A stretch of 64,000 nt of DNA from Rhizorhabdus histidinilytica (GCF_900167915.1 NZ_FUYM01000007.1:62001-126000), one strand, 5' to 3'. Counted from the stretch's first letter, positions 23,672 through 31,757 are shown. Notes: generated by a model from the sequence alone, not told the origin. Numbers and translations: made by a program.

Positions 23672-24403
23672 ATGGAGCCCATCGCCACGGTCGAAACGGA
23701 CCCTGCGGGAGGGGTGGCGGAGATGTTGCGTGAGACCAGCGTCGCCACGGTCAGCGCCATCCTCCTGCGCCGGGGGTTTCGCCATCAATGCCTGTCGGGG
23801 GTTCGGGCGATCGAGCCGGGCGGGGGCGTGATGGCGGGTCCCGCCTACACGTTGCGGTTCATTCCGGCGCGCGAGGATGTCGACACGATGGCGTGGCTGG
23901 CGCGGCCCGACAATGTCCAGCGTCGCGCCGTCGAGGAATGTCCGCCCGGCGCCGTCCTCGTCATCGACGCGGGGTCGACCCGCGCGGCGTCGGCGGGCGA
24001 TCTGATGGCGCGGCGGCTCCGTGTGCGTGGATGCGCCGGCATGGTCACGGATGGCGGCTTCCGCGATACCGCCGGAATTGCGGCAGCCGGTCTGCCGGCC
24101 TATCAGCGCGAAAGCGCGCCCTGCGCGTCGCCGGCGGCATTGCACCCCGTGGATGTCGGTCTCCCGATCGGTTGCGCGGGCGTCGCGATCTATCCTGGAG
24201 ACATCGTCATGGGTGATGCCGACGGGGTCGTGGCGATACCCGCCGACATCGCGGCGGAGGTGGCGTGCGAAGCCGTGGCCGCCGCGTCCTACGAGGATTA
24301 TGCGGCGGAACGGATCGATCGTGGTGCGAGCCTGTTCGACATGTTCCCGGCCAGCGAAGCCTCCCTGGAAGCCTTTCGCCTGTGGCAGGAAGCGAACGGG
24401 TAA
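23672..24403 (+). CDS. RraA family protein (HMG/CHA aldolase-like)
   Basis: A 243-residue member of the RraA/class II pyruvate-aldolase family. The GDLMARRLRVRG stretch is followed by VTDGGFRD, where Arg131 and Asp132 correspond to the substrate and metal contacts of 4-hydroxy-4-methyl-2-oxoglutarate aldolase. That supports aldol cleavage or oxaloacetate decarboxylation rather than RNase E inhibition. It starts directly after the VOC stop codon with no gap. In protocatechuate and gallate 4,5-cleavage such an aldolase releases pyruvate, so it likely completes the catabolic route of this operon. A convergent GST gene lies 18 bp beyond the stop. Confidence 0.88.
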   Translation: MEPIATVETDPAGGVAEMLRETSVATVSAILLRRGFRHQCLSGVRAIEPGGGVMAGPAYTLRFIPAREDVDTMAWLARPDNVQRRAVEECPPGAVLVIDAGSTRAASAGDLMARRLRVRGCAGMVTDGGFRDTAGIAAAGLPAYQRESAPCASPAALHPVDVGLPIGCAGVAIYPGDIVMGDADGVVAIPADIAAEVACEAVAAASYEDYAAERIDRGASLFDMFPASEASLEAFRLWQEANG

Positions 24404-24409
24404 GGCACT

Positions 24410-24431
24410 GCCGGCCGGCGGTCAGGCCGGC
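24410..24431. terminator. Hairpin between convergent RraA and GST genes
   Basis: GCCGGCC (24410-24416) and GGCCGGC (24425-24431) form a 7-bp stem with an 8-nt loop. It spans the gap and the end of the GST gene. No U-tract is seen; a weak bidirectional terminator is likely. Confidence 0.35.
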
Positions 24432-25141
24432 GTCCGGGCATATGCACCCCGTCCGAACACCTTGTCGCGATTTTCGGGGGAGGCCTCGCCGGGTGGGGTG
24501 GTGAGGCGGCCGACCGCCTCGACGGCGTCGAGAGCGCGCGCTGTGGCGGGTCTTGCCCCTATCCTCTCCACCCATTGGGTCAGCCGAGGATAGTCGTCGT
24601 CGATCTCCGGCCCGAACAGGCGGGCGAGAGGACGTATCCAGGGGAAGGTCGCCATGTCGGCGATGCTATAGTCGCTCCCGCCCAGCCATGGCGCGTCGCC
24701 GAGCCGGGTTTCCAGGGCGTCGAGGACCCGCCGGGTCAGGGTGGTGTAGCGCGAAAGGGCGTAATCGTCCGGTACGGGCGCAAAGAGGCGGAAATGGACG
24801 AACTGCCCGAGGATCGGGCCGAGGCCGCTCATCTGCACCATGAGCCATTGCAGCGTCTGATACCGTTCGACGGCATCGGTCGGCAGGAACATGCCCGTCT
24901 TCTCGGCAAGGTAGATCAGGATCGCGCCGGATTCGAAGATCGTGACCGGGCCCCCTGTCGATCCCGTCTCGTCGACGATCACCGGAACCTTGCCGTTGGG
25001 ATTGATGCGCAGGAAGTCGGGCGCGAAGGTCTCGCCTGCCATGACGTCGATCGGAACCGTGCGATAGGCAAGTCCCATCTCCTCGAGCGCGAGATGGATC
25101 TTCACGACGTTCGGGCTGTCCGCCGCATAGAGCGTGATCAT
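24422..25141 (-). CDS. Glutathione S-transferase family protein (YfcG/Nu-like)
   Basis: A 239-residue protein starting MITLYAADSPNVVKIHLALEE, the pattern of YfcG/Nu-class GSTs in which a Ser/Thr-Pro-Asn segment contacts the glutathione sulphur. Then come NPNGKVPVIVD (cis-Pro) and FESGAILIYLAEKTG (glutathione gamma-Glu site). The C-terminal helical domain contains YSIADMATFPWI, with the structural N-capping box. A GAGGAAAATCATC site precedes the ATG. Nu-class enzymes reduce disulphides or peroxides with GSH; in aromatic clusters related GSTs isomerise maleyl compounds. It lies downstream of the 2-hydroxyacid oxidase gene on the same strand and may belong to that transcript. Confidence 0.9.
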   Translation of the reverse strand: MITLYAADSPNVVKIHLALEEMGLAYRTVPIDVMAGETFAPDFLRINPNGKVPVIVDETGSTGGPVTIFESGAILIYLAEKTGMFLPTDAVERYQTLQWLMVQMSGLGPILGQFVHFRLFAPVPDDYALSRYTTLTRRVLDALETRLGDAPWLGGSDYSIADMATFPWIRPLARLFGPEIDDDYPRLTQWVERIGARPATARALDAVEAVGRLTTPPGEASPENRDKVFGRGAYARTPA

Positions 25142-25201
25142 GATGATTTTCCTCTTTCGATGATGCCTCTATCGGCGCGGATTTACGCCATGGCGGAGTG
25201 G

Positions 25202-26404
25202 CTATCCGTCCCGCGGATCGAATGGTGCGACCGCGTAGCGCTCGCCCGGCAGGACGACATGGTTCCGGTCGAGTTCGTCGAGACTGGAGCAACCCATGCT
25301 CGCCAGGGTTCGGTCGATCTCTTTTCCCAGCAGCTCGAGCGCGCGGACCACGCCGGTCTCGCCGAAAGCCGCCAGCGCGAAGAGCAGCGCCCGGCCGAGG
25401 AAGACCGCCTTGGCGCCGAGCGCGAGGGCCTTGATCACGTCCGACCCGCGCCGGATACCGCCGTCGAGATAGATTTCCAGGCGCGGACCGACCGCGGCCG
25501 CGATGGCGGGCAGCGCCTCGATCGTCGCCAGTCCACCGTCGAGCACCAGGCCGCCATGGTTCGACACGATCATGGCGTCGGCCCCCGCATCGGCGCAGGC
25601 GACCGCATCGCGGGGATCGAGCACGCCCTTCACGATCAGCTTGCCGGGCCACAGCGCTCGGATTTCCGCCAGGGTCTCCCAGCTGATGCTGTCGTCCTTG
25701 AGCGGAACGCCTCCCTTCATTGGGTCGGCAGGATCCGGCAGGGGATAGTCGACCATCGTCGGCAGCCCGCCGTCCAGCATGTACCGACCGATCGTGCCGA
25801 TCAGCCAGCGCGGGCTGGCGATCGCCTCCAGGGCGATGCGCGGGGTGACCTTCGGCGGCACCGTATAGCCCGATTTCGCGGCGAACTCGCGGTTCGGCGA
25901 GACGATCGAATCGACGGTGAGCACGAGCGCGTCGAAGCCGGTGCGGCGCGCCTTCTCGATCAGGCGCAGCGACAGCGCCCGATCGCCGCTCATATAGAGC
26001 TGGAACCATTTGGCGCCATGACCGGCCTCGATCACCCGTTCCATCGGAACGGTGGCGGCGCACGACAGGACCAGCGGAACGTCCAGGGCAGCGGCTGCGC
26101 GGGCCAACGCCAGCTCTCCCTTGTGCCAGAGGAAGCCGGGCGGGCCGGTTGGGGCGATACCGAGCGGCAACCGATGATCGCGGCCGAGAATCCGGGCATC
26201 AAGCCGGCGACGGCTGACGTCCGCCAGGATGCGCGGACGCAGGCCTATCTCCTCGAAGCCGCGCCGGTTGGCGCGCAGCGTGCGATCATCTTCCGCGCCC
26301 CGCGCGATATAGTCGAACAGGCCGCGCGGAAGCCGGCGCCGCGCCGCGGCCTCGAAGTCCGCGATGTTGTGCATGGTCTCGAGCGAGGGAGGGAAACCGA
26401 ACAT
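25202..26404 (-). CDS. Alpha-hydroxy-acid oxidase family protein with altered substrate Arg
   Basis: A 400-residue FMN TIM-barrel protein (391 codons if started at ATG 26374, which aligns better with the paralogue at 10986). The FMN motif DGGIRRGSDVIKALALGAKA and the Lys of LIVKGV are intact. The active-site segment reads SNHGGLVLDGG: the catalytic His is kept but the following substrate-binding Arg of HGGRQLD is Leu. The arginine pair of the barrel loop is also different (TVDSIVSPNRE). A normal 2-hydroxycarboxylate is therefore unlikely to be bound in the standard way. It follows the MFS gene at 26443 closely and may be co-expressed with it. Confidence 0.87.
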   Translation of the reverse strand: MFGFPPSLETMHNIADFEAAARRRLPRGLFDYIARGAEDDRTLRANRRGFEEIGLRPRILADVSRRRLDARILGRDHRLPLGIAPTGPPGFLWHKGELALARAAAALDVPLVLSCAATVPMERVIEAGHGAKWFQLYMSGDRALSLRLIEKARRTGFDALVLTVDSIVSPNREFAAKSGYTVPPKVTPRIALEAIASPRWLIGTIGRYMLDGGLPTMVDYPLPDPADPMKGGVPLKDDSISWETLAEIRALWPGKLIVKGVLDPRDAVACADAGADAMIVSNHGGLVLDGGLATIEALPAIAAAVGPRLEIYLDGGIRRGSDVIKALALGAKAVFLGRALLFALAAFGETGVVRALELLGKEIDRTLASMGCSSLDELDRNHVVLPGERYAVAPFDPRDG

Positions 26405-26442
26405 CGGCCGTCGCGATCCTGGGGAAGGGGGCCGGCCGGGCG

Positions 26443-27669
26443 TCATGATGCCGCGAGCCGGGGCCCGCCGATATGACGAGCCGTCCCCGTCTCCTTCAGT
26501 GCGAAGGTCAGGAGAGCCATTGCGCCGGCGCAACCCGCCACCAGAGCCAGGGCCGCGCCCACGCCGTGGCGGTCCGCGAGCCAGCCGGCGGCGGTCGGTG
26601 CGACGACGCCGCCGAGCAATGTCGCGGCGCCGATGTTGAGCCCGATCGCCGTCGATATCAGGCGCATCGGTGCGCTCTCGGCGGGAATGGTGGCGAAATA
26701 CAGGGTGCTCGCTCCGGCCGAGGCCCAGCCCACGAACATCAGCGCGGCGAGCAGCGGCGTGCCGCCGTCGAAGCCGATCATCGCAGCCGGGCAGAGCATG
26801 CCGACGAGGTTGGCCAGGATCGCCACGGGCTTTCGCCCGAACCGGTCCGACAGGGCGGGAATGACGATGCCCAGCACCAGGCTGGACAGGCCCAGCACGC
26901 TCATCAGCAGGCCCATGGCCGTGGCATCCATATGGCGGATCTGCACGGCGTACAACGGAAGGAAGGCAGCGCCTACGGCGAGATAGGCCATGGCGAGCGC
27001 CGAAAGCAGGCCACACAGCCATATGTTGCGGATTCCCAGCAGGTCACGCACGCCGCCCGGACCGTGATCCTGCGCCGGCACGTCCGCGGCGGGGGGCTCC
27101 CGAAGGAAGAGGGCGCCCGCGGCGGCGCAGAGCAGCGCCGGACCGATCACGAGGAAGAAGCCGGTCCGCCAGCCATGATGGGCCGCGAGCCAGGCCAGCA
27201 CGATGGGGGCGGCCAGCCAGCCGAGCAGGCTGGCGCCGAACGTCTGGACGATGCCCATGTTGAGGCCCTTGCGCTCGGGGGCGGATTCGATCGCGACCAG
27301 CGATTGGACCAGCGGCAGGAGCGGACCTTCCAGCAGTCCCATCAGCATACGGACGGCGAGCAGTGCGACGAAGCTCCGGGTGAAGCCCGCCAGGACCGAG
27401 CCACCACCGATCAGGACGAGCAGCAGGACCAGCATGCGCTTGCGCCGGCCGATCCGGTCCATCCATTGGCCGGTCAGATAGCAGGAGACGGCATAGGTCA
27501 CCCAGAAGCTGGAGATCAGCGCGCCGACCTGCACGTTGGTCAGCTGGAGGGCGGGTCGGATCGCCGGCATCAGATAATTGATGCCGAACATGTCGATATT
27601 GACGATCCCCACCGCCGCGCAGAGCAACGCGATCAGCCCGGTTTCGTAGCCGCGCTTGCTCGCGTCCAT
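26443..27669 (-). CDS. MFS transporter
   Basis: A 408-residue major-facilitator carrier, starting at ATG 27669 behind a GGGAGGGCGG site; the open frame upstream to 27762 lacks one. The loop 2-3 motif MDRIGRRKRM, the repeat loop DRFGRKP, and the TM4 motif RMLMGLLEGPLLP are present, with twelve hydrophobic segments. It resembles the carrier at 96-1307, including the FATIPAES segment, so the two probably carry related compounds. Its promoter region holds copy E of the regulon element and two further palindromes. The 2-hydroxyacid oxidase paralogue lies 38 bp downstream, suggesting transport and oxidation of the same acid. Confidence 0.92.
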   Translation of the reverse strand: MDASKRGYETGLIALLCAAVGIVNIDMFGINYLMPAIRPALQLTNVQVGALISSFWVTYAVSCYLTGQWMDRIGRRKRMLVLLLVLIGGGSVLAGFTRSFVALLAVRMLMGLLEGPLLPLVQSLVAIESAPERKGLNMGIVQTFGASLLGWLAAPIVLAWLAAHHGWRTGFFLVIGPALLCAAAGALFLREPPAADVPAQDHGPGGVRDLLGIRNIWLCGLLSALAMAYLAVGAAFLPLYAVQIRHMDATAMGLLMSVLGLSSLVLGIVIPALSDRFGRKPVAILANLVGMLCPAAMIGFDGGTPLLAALMFVGWASAGASTLYFATIPAESAPMRLISTAIGLNIGAATLLGGVVAPTAAGWLADRHGVGAALALVAGCAGAMALLTFALKETGTARHIGGPRLAAS

Positions 27670-27768
27670 GTGCCGCCCTCCCAATGGATGCCGGGCACGC
27701 TTCTCCGAAGACGATCCCCGGGCGCCGCATGCCGCATGAGCGACTGTCTGCCGCAAGCGCAAAATCGA

Positions 27769-27788
27769 GTCAATAAAGATTTATAATC
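27769..27788 (-). promoter_or_regulatory. Regulon element, copy E
   Basis: GTCAATA (27769-27775), two bases, then GATTTATAATC (27778-27788). The layout equals copies A and C; the palindrome arms are GATT/AATC instead of GAAT/ATTC, a compensated double change that keeps symmetry. On the minus strand TTGACT points towards the MFS gene at 27669. Confidence 0.5.
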
Positions 27789-27831
27789 GTTTTTGTTTCG
27801 CGAAATTTGTTCCTCAGGCCAAATTTAGAGA

Positions 27832-27881
27832 GCAAATTTGCAGGATGCCGCTACAAAAGCGAGTTCTGACCTGAATTCAGG
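27832..27881. promoter_or_regulatory. Two perfect palindromes
   Basis: GCAAATTTGC (27832-27841) and CCTGAATTCAGG (27870-27881) are perfect 10- and 12-bp palindromes, 38 bp apart start to start, in an AT-rich gap. They lie further from the MFS gene than copy E. They may be sites for a second regulator. Confidence 0.4.
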
Positions 27882-27952
27882 GTTGTGTTGATGCCCCATT
27901 GCTCTGCTGTCGATCTGGCTTTTTCCGCCGCAATAGACAGTGAAGATGGGGC

Positions 27953-27976
27953 GCCCGCCCGGAAGGAATGGCGGGC
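27953..27976 (-). terminator. Hairpin after MaoC-like gene
   Basis: GCCCGCC (27953-27959) and GGCGGGC (27970-27976) form a 7-bp stem with a 10-nt loop, 26 bp past the MaoC-like stop on the minus strand. There is no U-run. Confidence 0.35.
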
Positions 27977-28002
27977 CTTCCTGATCGGCGGACTTCCCCG
28001 GC

Positions 28003-28848
28003 TCAGCCGGCGATCTCCGCTTCGGCGGTCATGACGATACCCGCCGGCCCGATCGCGCGCAGGGCAGTCTGGTTGCCATCCCGCTTCAGGCCCAGGGTCA
28101 GGGGCTCGCCGTCGAACAGCGGGGATTGCGCGCGGAAGCCATAGCGCACGATCCGGCCCGCAGGCTTTTGCCGCAGCAGATGGTCGATCAGCAGCGTCGC
28201 CAGCAACGGCCCCTGTACGACGAGGCCGGGATAGCCCTCCTCGTCGCGGGCATAGTCGCGATCATAATGGATGCGGTGGCCGTTGAAGGTGAGCGCCGAA
28301 TAGCGGAACAGCAGTACGGCGTCGGGGATCAGGGTTCGCACCACCGGGTCGGCCTCGCCCGGATCGGCCGCGCGCCGCGCCTGCGACGGGCCGGGCGGCG
28401 GCGCCTCCCGATAGACGATGTCCTGCTCCTCGACGATCGCCGGGGCATCGTCCCCGTCGATGGCGATCTCGTGCCTGACCGTCGCGAACAGCATCGCGCC
28501 CGACCGTCCCGTCTTGGGCGTCGCCGCGATGAGGGTGGATGTGCGGGTGATGCTCGCGCCGATCGGGATGTCCGAATGGAATCCGATCCGGCTGCCAGCC
28601 CACATCCGACGGGGGAGGTCGACGTTCGGCAGCAGTCCGCTGTCGCTGCGGCGCGGGTGACCGTCGGGGCCGATCGCCCCCTGCGGCGCATCGGGCAGGA
28701 AGCACAGCCAATGCGCCAGCGGCGGCGCGATGCCCGGCGTCCATGGCGGCGAGGCGTGATCGAGCGTCGCGGCGAGCCGTGCGATGCGGGCCGGATCGAC
28801 CAGGTCGTGCAGGACCTCCCGCCGTCCGACAAAGCGCTGCGGGTCCAT
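28003..28848 (-). CDS. MaoC/HTD2-like acyl-CoA hydratase (hot-dog fold)
   Basis: A 281-residue double hot-dog protein of the FAS1-like dehydratase/mesaconyl-CoA hydratase type. The C-terminal half holds YSALTFNGHRIHYDRDYAR followed by EGYPGLVVQGPLLATLLID. This is the hydratase-2 pattern with the catalytic Asp/His area (NGHRIHYD) and the glycine-proline turn. The N-terminal half (MDPQRFVGRREVLHDLVD) is the degenerate repeat. It adds water to an enoyl-CoA or removes it from a 3-hydroxyacyl-CoA. The start codon overlaps the acyl-CoA dehydrogenase stop (TGATG), so the two are coupled and form consecutive steps of a beta-oxidation-like route. Confidence 0.85.
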   Translation of the reverse strand: MDPQRFVGRREVLHDLVDPARIARLAATLDHASPPWTPGIAPPLAHWLCFLPDAPQGAIGPDGHPRRSDSGLLPNVDLPRRMWAGSRIGFHSDIPIGASITRTSTLIAATPKTGRSGAMLFATVRHEIAIDGDDAPAIVEEQDIVYREAPPPGPSQARRAADPGEADPVVRTLIPDAVLLFRYSALTFNGHRIHYDRDYARDEEGYPGLVVQGPLLATLLIDHLLRQKPAGRIVRYGFRAQSPLFDGEPLTLGLKRDGNQTALRAIGPAGIVMTAEAEIAG

Positions 28849-30011
28849 CAGAAGCTCTTGGGGAGGCCCAGCACATGGGTCGCGACATGGCTGAGGATCA
28901 GGTTCGTGCTGATCGGCGCGACCTGGTAGAGCCGGGTCTCGCGGAACTTGCGCTCGATGTCATATTCCTCGGCGAAACCGAAGCCGCCATGGGTCTGGAC
29001 GCACATGTCGGCGGCATACCAGCTCGCCTCGGACGCCAGCATCTTCGCCATGTTCGCCTCCGTGCCGCAGGGAAGCCCCTCGTCGAACATGCGGGCCGCC
29101 TTGTCCACCATCTCGGCGGCAGCGGAAAGCTGGACATGGGCGCGGGCGATCGGGAACTGGACACCCTGGTTCTCGGCGATCGGCCGGCCGAACACCGAGC
29201 GATCCTTCGCATAGGCTGCGGCGCGGTCGATGAAGAAGCGGCCGTCGCCGATGCATTCCGATGCGATCAGCACGCGTTCGGCGTTCATGCCGGACAGGAT
29301 GTAGCGGAAGCCCTTGCCCTCCTCGCCGACGAGATTCTCGGCCGGCACCTCCAGGTCGTCGAAGAAGAGCTCGGTGGTCGCATGGTTGAGCATGGTGCGG
29401 ATCGGCCGGATCGTCAGGCCCTTGCCCACAGCCTCGCGCATGTCGACCAGCAGCACGCTCATCCCGTCGGACGGCTTGGCGCACTCTTCGCGCGGGGTGG
29501 TCCGGCACAGCAGCACCATCAGGTCCGAATGCTCGGCCCTGCTGATCCATATCTTCTGGCCGTTGACGACATAGGTGTCGCCGACGCGCTTCGCGAAGGT
29601 GCGGATGCGGGTGGTGTCGGTACCCGCGGTCGGCTCGGTCACGCCGAACGCCTGGAGGCGGATCTCGCCCGAGGCGACCTTGGGCAGATATTTCTGCTTC
29701 TGCACAGGCGAGCCGTGCTTCAGCACGGTACCCATCGTGTACATCTGGGCGTGGCAGGCGCCGCCGTTGCAGCCCGACCGATGGATTTCCTCCAGCACCG
29801 CGGTCGCCGCCTGCAGGCCCAGGCCCGAGCCGCCATAGGCCTCCGGGATCAGCACCGACAGGAAGCCGGCCTCGGTCAGCGCGCGAACGAATTCGGTGGG
29901 ATAGGCGCGGTCGCGGTCGAGCCGCTGCCAATAGTCGCCGGGGAAGTCCGCGCACAGGCGGCGAACGGCCTCGCGGATCTCTGGATAGCTCTGGTCCTGG
30001 GCGCCGATCAT
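28848..30011 (-). CDS. Acyl-CoA dehydrogenase, non-canonical catalytic site
   Basis: A 387-residue FAD flavoprotein that makes an enoyl-CoA. The fold markers are FGVTEPTAGTDTTRIRTFAKR (FAD/substrate loop), ISRAEHSDLMVLL, RPIAENQGVQFPIA and QTHGGFGFAEEYDIERKFRE. Where most family members have Y-E-G-T with the catalytic Glu, this protein reads LYQVAPIST, with Gln363 at the Glu position. Some acyl-CoA dehydrogenase branches place the base elsewhere, so activity is not excluded. A GAAGGAG site precedes ATG 30011. The gene is between the CoA synthetase and the MaoC-like hydratase; the substrate may be branched or cyclic. Confidence 0.9.
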   Translation of the reverse strand: MIGAQDQSYPEIREAVRRLCADFPGDYWQRLDRDRAYPTEFVRALTEAGFLSVLIPEAYGGSGLGLQAATAVLEEIHRSGCNGGACHAQMYTMGTVLKHGSPVQKQKYLPKVASGEIRLQAFGVTEPTAGTDTTRIRTFAKRVGDTYVVNGQKIWISRAEHSDLMVLLCRTTPREECAKPSDGMSVLLVDMREAVGKGLTIRPIRTMLNHATTELFFDDLEVPAENLVGEEGKGFRYILSGMNAERVLIASECIGDGRFFIDRAAAYAKDRSVFGRPIAENQGVQFPIARAHVQLSAAAEMVDKAARMFDEGLPCGTEANMAKMLASEASWYAADMCVQTHGGFGFAEEYDIERKFRETRLYQVAPISTNLILSHVATHVLGLPKSF

Positions 30012-30077
30012 CGCAATCTCCTTCGCGACATGCAGGCTGACATGTCGGGATTCCTCATGGCAGGCGGCCGGTCGGGC

Positions 30078-31697
30078 TCAGCGCTTGCTGAGCTCAAACC
30101 CGGCTTCCTCGCGGTCCCAGGTGCCGGCGGTGCGGCCCTCGTCGCGCAGCTGATATTTGAGGATGCGGCCCACCGGGCTGCGCGGCAAGTCGGCGCGGAA
30201 CTCGAAGAAGCGCGGCACCGCGAAATAGGGTACGCGGTCGACGCACCAGCTGCACATCTCCTCGGGCGTGATCATGGCACCGTCCTTCAGGACGATCGTC
30301 GCCTTCACCTCGTCTTCTGTCTCGGCGAGGACCGCATGGACGGCGACGTCCTTGACGTGCGGATGCTTCTTGAAGGTGTTCTCCAGCTCGAAGCTCGAGA
30401 TGTTCTCGCCGCGGCGGCGGAGATAATCCTTCTTGCGGTCGACGAAGTAGAAGAAGCCTTCCTCGTCCATCCTGCCGATGTCGCCGCTGTGCAGCCACAT
30501 GTTCTTCATGATCTTCAGCGTCTCTTCCGGCCGGTTCCAATAGCCGCTGAACATGATGTCGGGATGGCGGGGACGGATGATGATCTCGCCGGCCTCCCCC
30601 GGGGGCAGCTCCTGATCGTCCTCGTCGACGATACGGACGTCGAAATCCTCATTGGGCTTGCCCGAGCTTCCCGGCGGAGCCGGCTCGCCATCGGGCAGGC
30701 TGGTGACGCGGGCGGCCTCGGTCAGGCCGTAGGTGTTCGATCCGGTATAGGTGACGCCGAACCGGTCGCGCCACTTCTGCTGGATATCGGGCGGGAAGGG
30801 TGAACCGCGCACGGCGAGCACCTGTCCGAAGCAGCGTTTCGACGCCTCGGTGTCGGGGGCGTTGGCGATGAAGGTCAGCATCGATCCGAGCAGGTTGACG
30901 ATGGTGGCGCCAGACCGCTCGATATCGTCCCAGAATTTGGAGACCGAGAAGCGCGGGAAGACGGCGACCCGGCCGCCCACCATCATGCACGACAGGATCG
31001 ATCCCGCGACGGCGTTCATGTGGAAGAAGGGCAGCGGCGTCCAGTTGACGGTCCGTTCGTTCCTGTTTTCGCGCTTGAGCACCTGGCGCGCCAGGTTGCA
31101 GGCATAGTTGTGCGAGATCATGCAGCCCTTCGACGGCCCGGTGGTACCGCCGGTGAAGATCAGCATGCACAGGTCGCCGGGCTTGTTGTCGTCGGGGATC
31201 GGCGTCTCGTCCTCGACATAGGCGGCCGACAGATGCTCGACGGCGAGCCGGTCCGAAGCGGGCAGCGGCTCGCCGCCGCTGCGCACCAGCAGGCGTTGCG
31301 CACGGGGAAGCTCCTTCTCGATCTCGATCACGCGCCGGGCGTAATCGGCCTCCGCGATCAACAGCTCGGCGCCGGCATCGTCGAACTGATGGCGCAGGAA
31401 TTCCCCCTTGTAGGCGGTGTTCACCGGAACATTGATCGCGCCGAGCTTGTTGACCGCGAGCCACAGCGTGATCGCATCGACGTTCGAATCGAGCAGGCTG
31501 CACACCCGATCGCCGCGCTTCACCCCGCGCGCGGCCAGGCCATGGGCCAGCCGGGTCGAACGGCGGTCCATTTCCCCATAGGTGTAGGTGTCGCCGGTGA
31601 AGTCGAGCAGGACGTTGTCGGCATAGCGCTCGGCGCTGCGCCGCAGAACCTCCGTCACCGTCTCCCGAACATCCGCCGACCAAACAGGGTAAGTCAC
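30078..31697 (-). CDS. AMP-dependent acyl-CoA synthetase/ligase
   Basis: A 539-residue adenylate-forming ligase that activates a carboxylic acid to its CoA thioester. The P-loop motif reads FTGGTTGPSKGC, the A5 motif YGLTEA, the hinge region YFVDRKKDYLRRRGENIS, and the C-terminal lysine is in PVGRILKY. The start is GTG 31697 behind an excellent GGAGGGGCG site; the longer open frame to 31835 runs through the promoter and operator and is rejected. It is the first gene of the synthetase, dehydrogenase, hydratase operon. The relation to crotonobetaine/long-chain ligases is clear but the acid is unknown. Confidence 0.92.
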   Translation of the reverse strand: MTYPVWSADVRETVTEVLRRSAERYADNVLLDFTGDTYTYGEMDRRSTRLAHGLAARGVKRGDRVCSLLDSNVDAITLWLAVNKLGAINVPVNTAYKGEFLRHQFDDAGAELLIAEADYARRVIEIEKELPRAQRLLVRSGGEPLPASDRLAVEHLSAAYVEDETPIPDDNKPGDLCMLIFTGGTTGPSKGCMISHNYACNLARQVLKRENRNERTVNWTPLPFFHMNAVAGSILSCMMVGGRVAVFPRFSVSKFWDDIERSGATIVNLLGSMLTFIANAPDTEASKRCFGQVLAVRGSPFPPDIQQKWRDRFGVTYTGSNTYGLTEAARVTSLPDGEPAPPGSSGKPNEDFDVRIVDEDDQELPPGEAGEIIIRPRHPDIMFSGYWNRPEETLKIMKNMWLHSGDIGRMDEEGFFYFVDRKKDYLRRRGENISSFELENTFKKHPHVKDVAVHAVLAETEDEVKATIVLKDGAMITPEEMCSWCVDRVPYFAVPRFFEFRADLPRSPVGRILKYQLRDEGRTAGTWDREEAGFELSKR

Positions 31698-31709
31698 TAC
31701 CGCCCCTCC

Positions 31710-31757
31710 AAACTGATTATTCGTCAGTTTATACGGCAGCGGCAGCATCGTCCGCAA
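31710..31757 (-). promoter_or_regulatory. Promoter and operator of acyl-CoA synthetase operon
   Basis: On the minus strand TTGCGG (31757-31752) and TATAAA (31733-31728) are 18 bp apart, a good sigma70 promoter. A perfect inverted repeat AAACTGA-N7-TCAGTTT (31710-31730) overlaps the end of the -10 and the expected start of transcription, the typical place for a repressor. The operator ends 13 bp before the GTG start. Confidence 0.65.

Larger units (their letters stand above)
27670..28002. other. Control region upstream of MFS/oxidase pair
   Basis: About 330 bp without a gene. GC falls sharply between 27760 and 27900. It holds copy E of the regulon element, three AAATTT blocks (27803, 27821 and 27834), the palindromes listed separately, and a GC hairpin marking the end of the upstream acyl-CoA operon. 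Confidence 0.6.

Noticed and set aside
27870-27881. Treating the GAATTC palindrome as a cloning or restriction artefact
   Set aside because: The palindrome extends to 12 bp and lies with other AT-rich repeats in a natural promoter region, so it is kept as a possible regulatory site.
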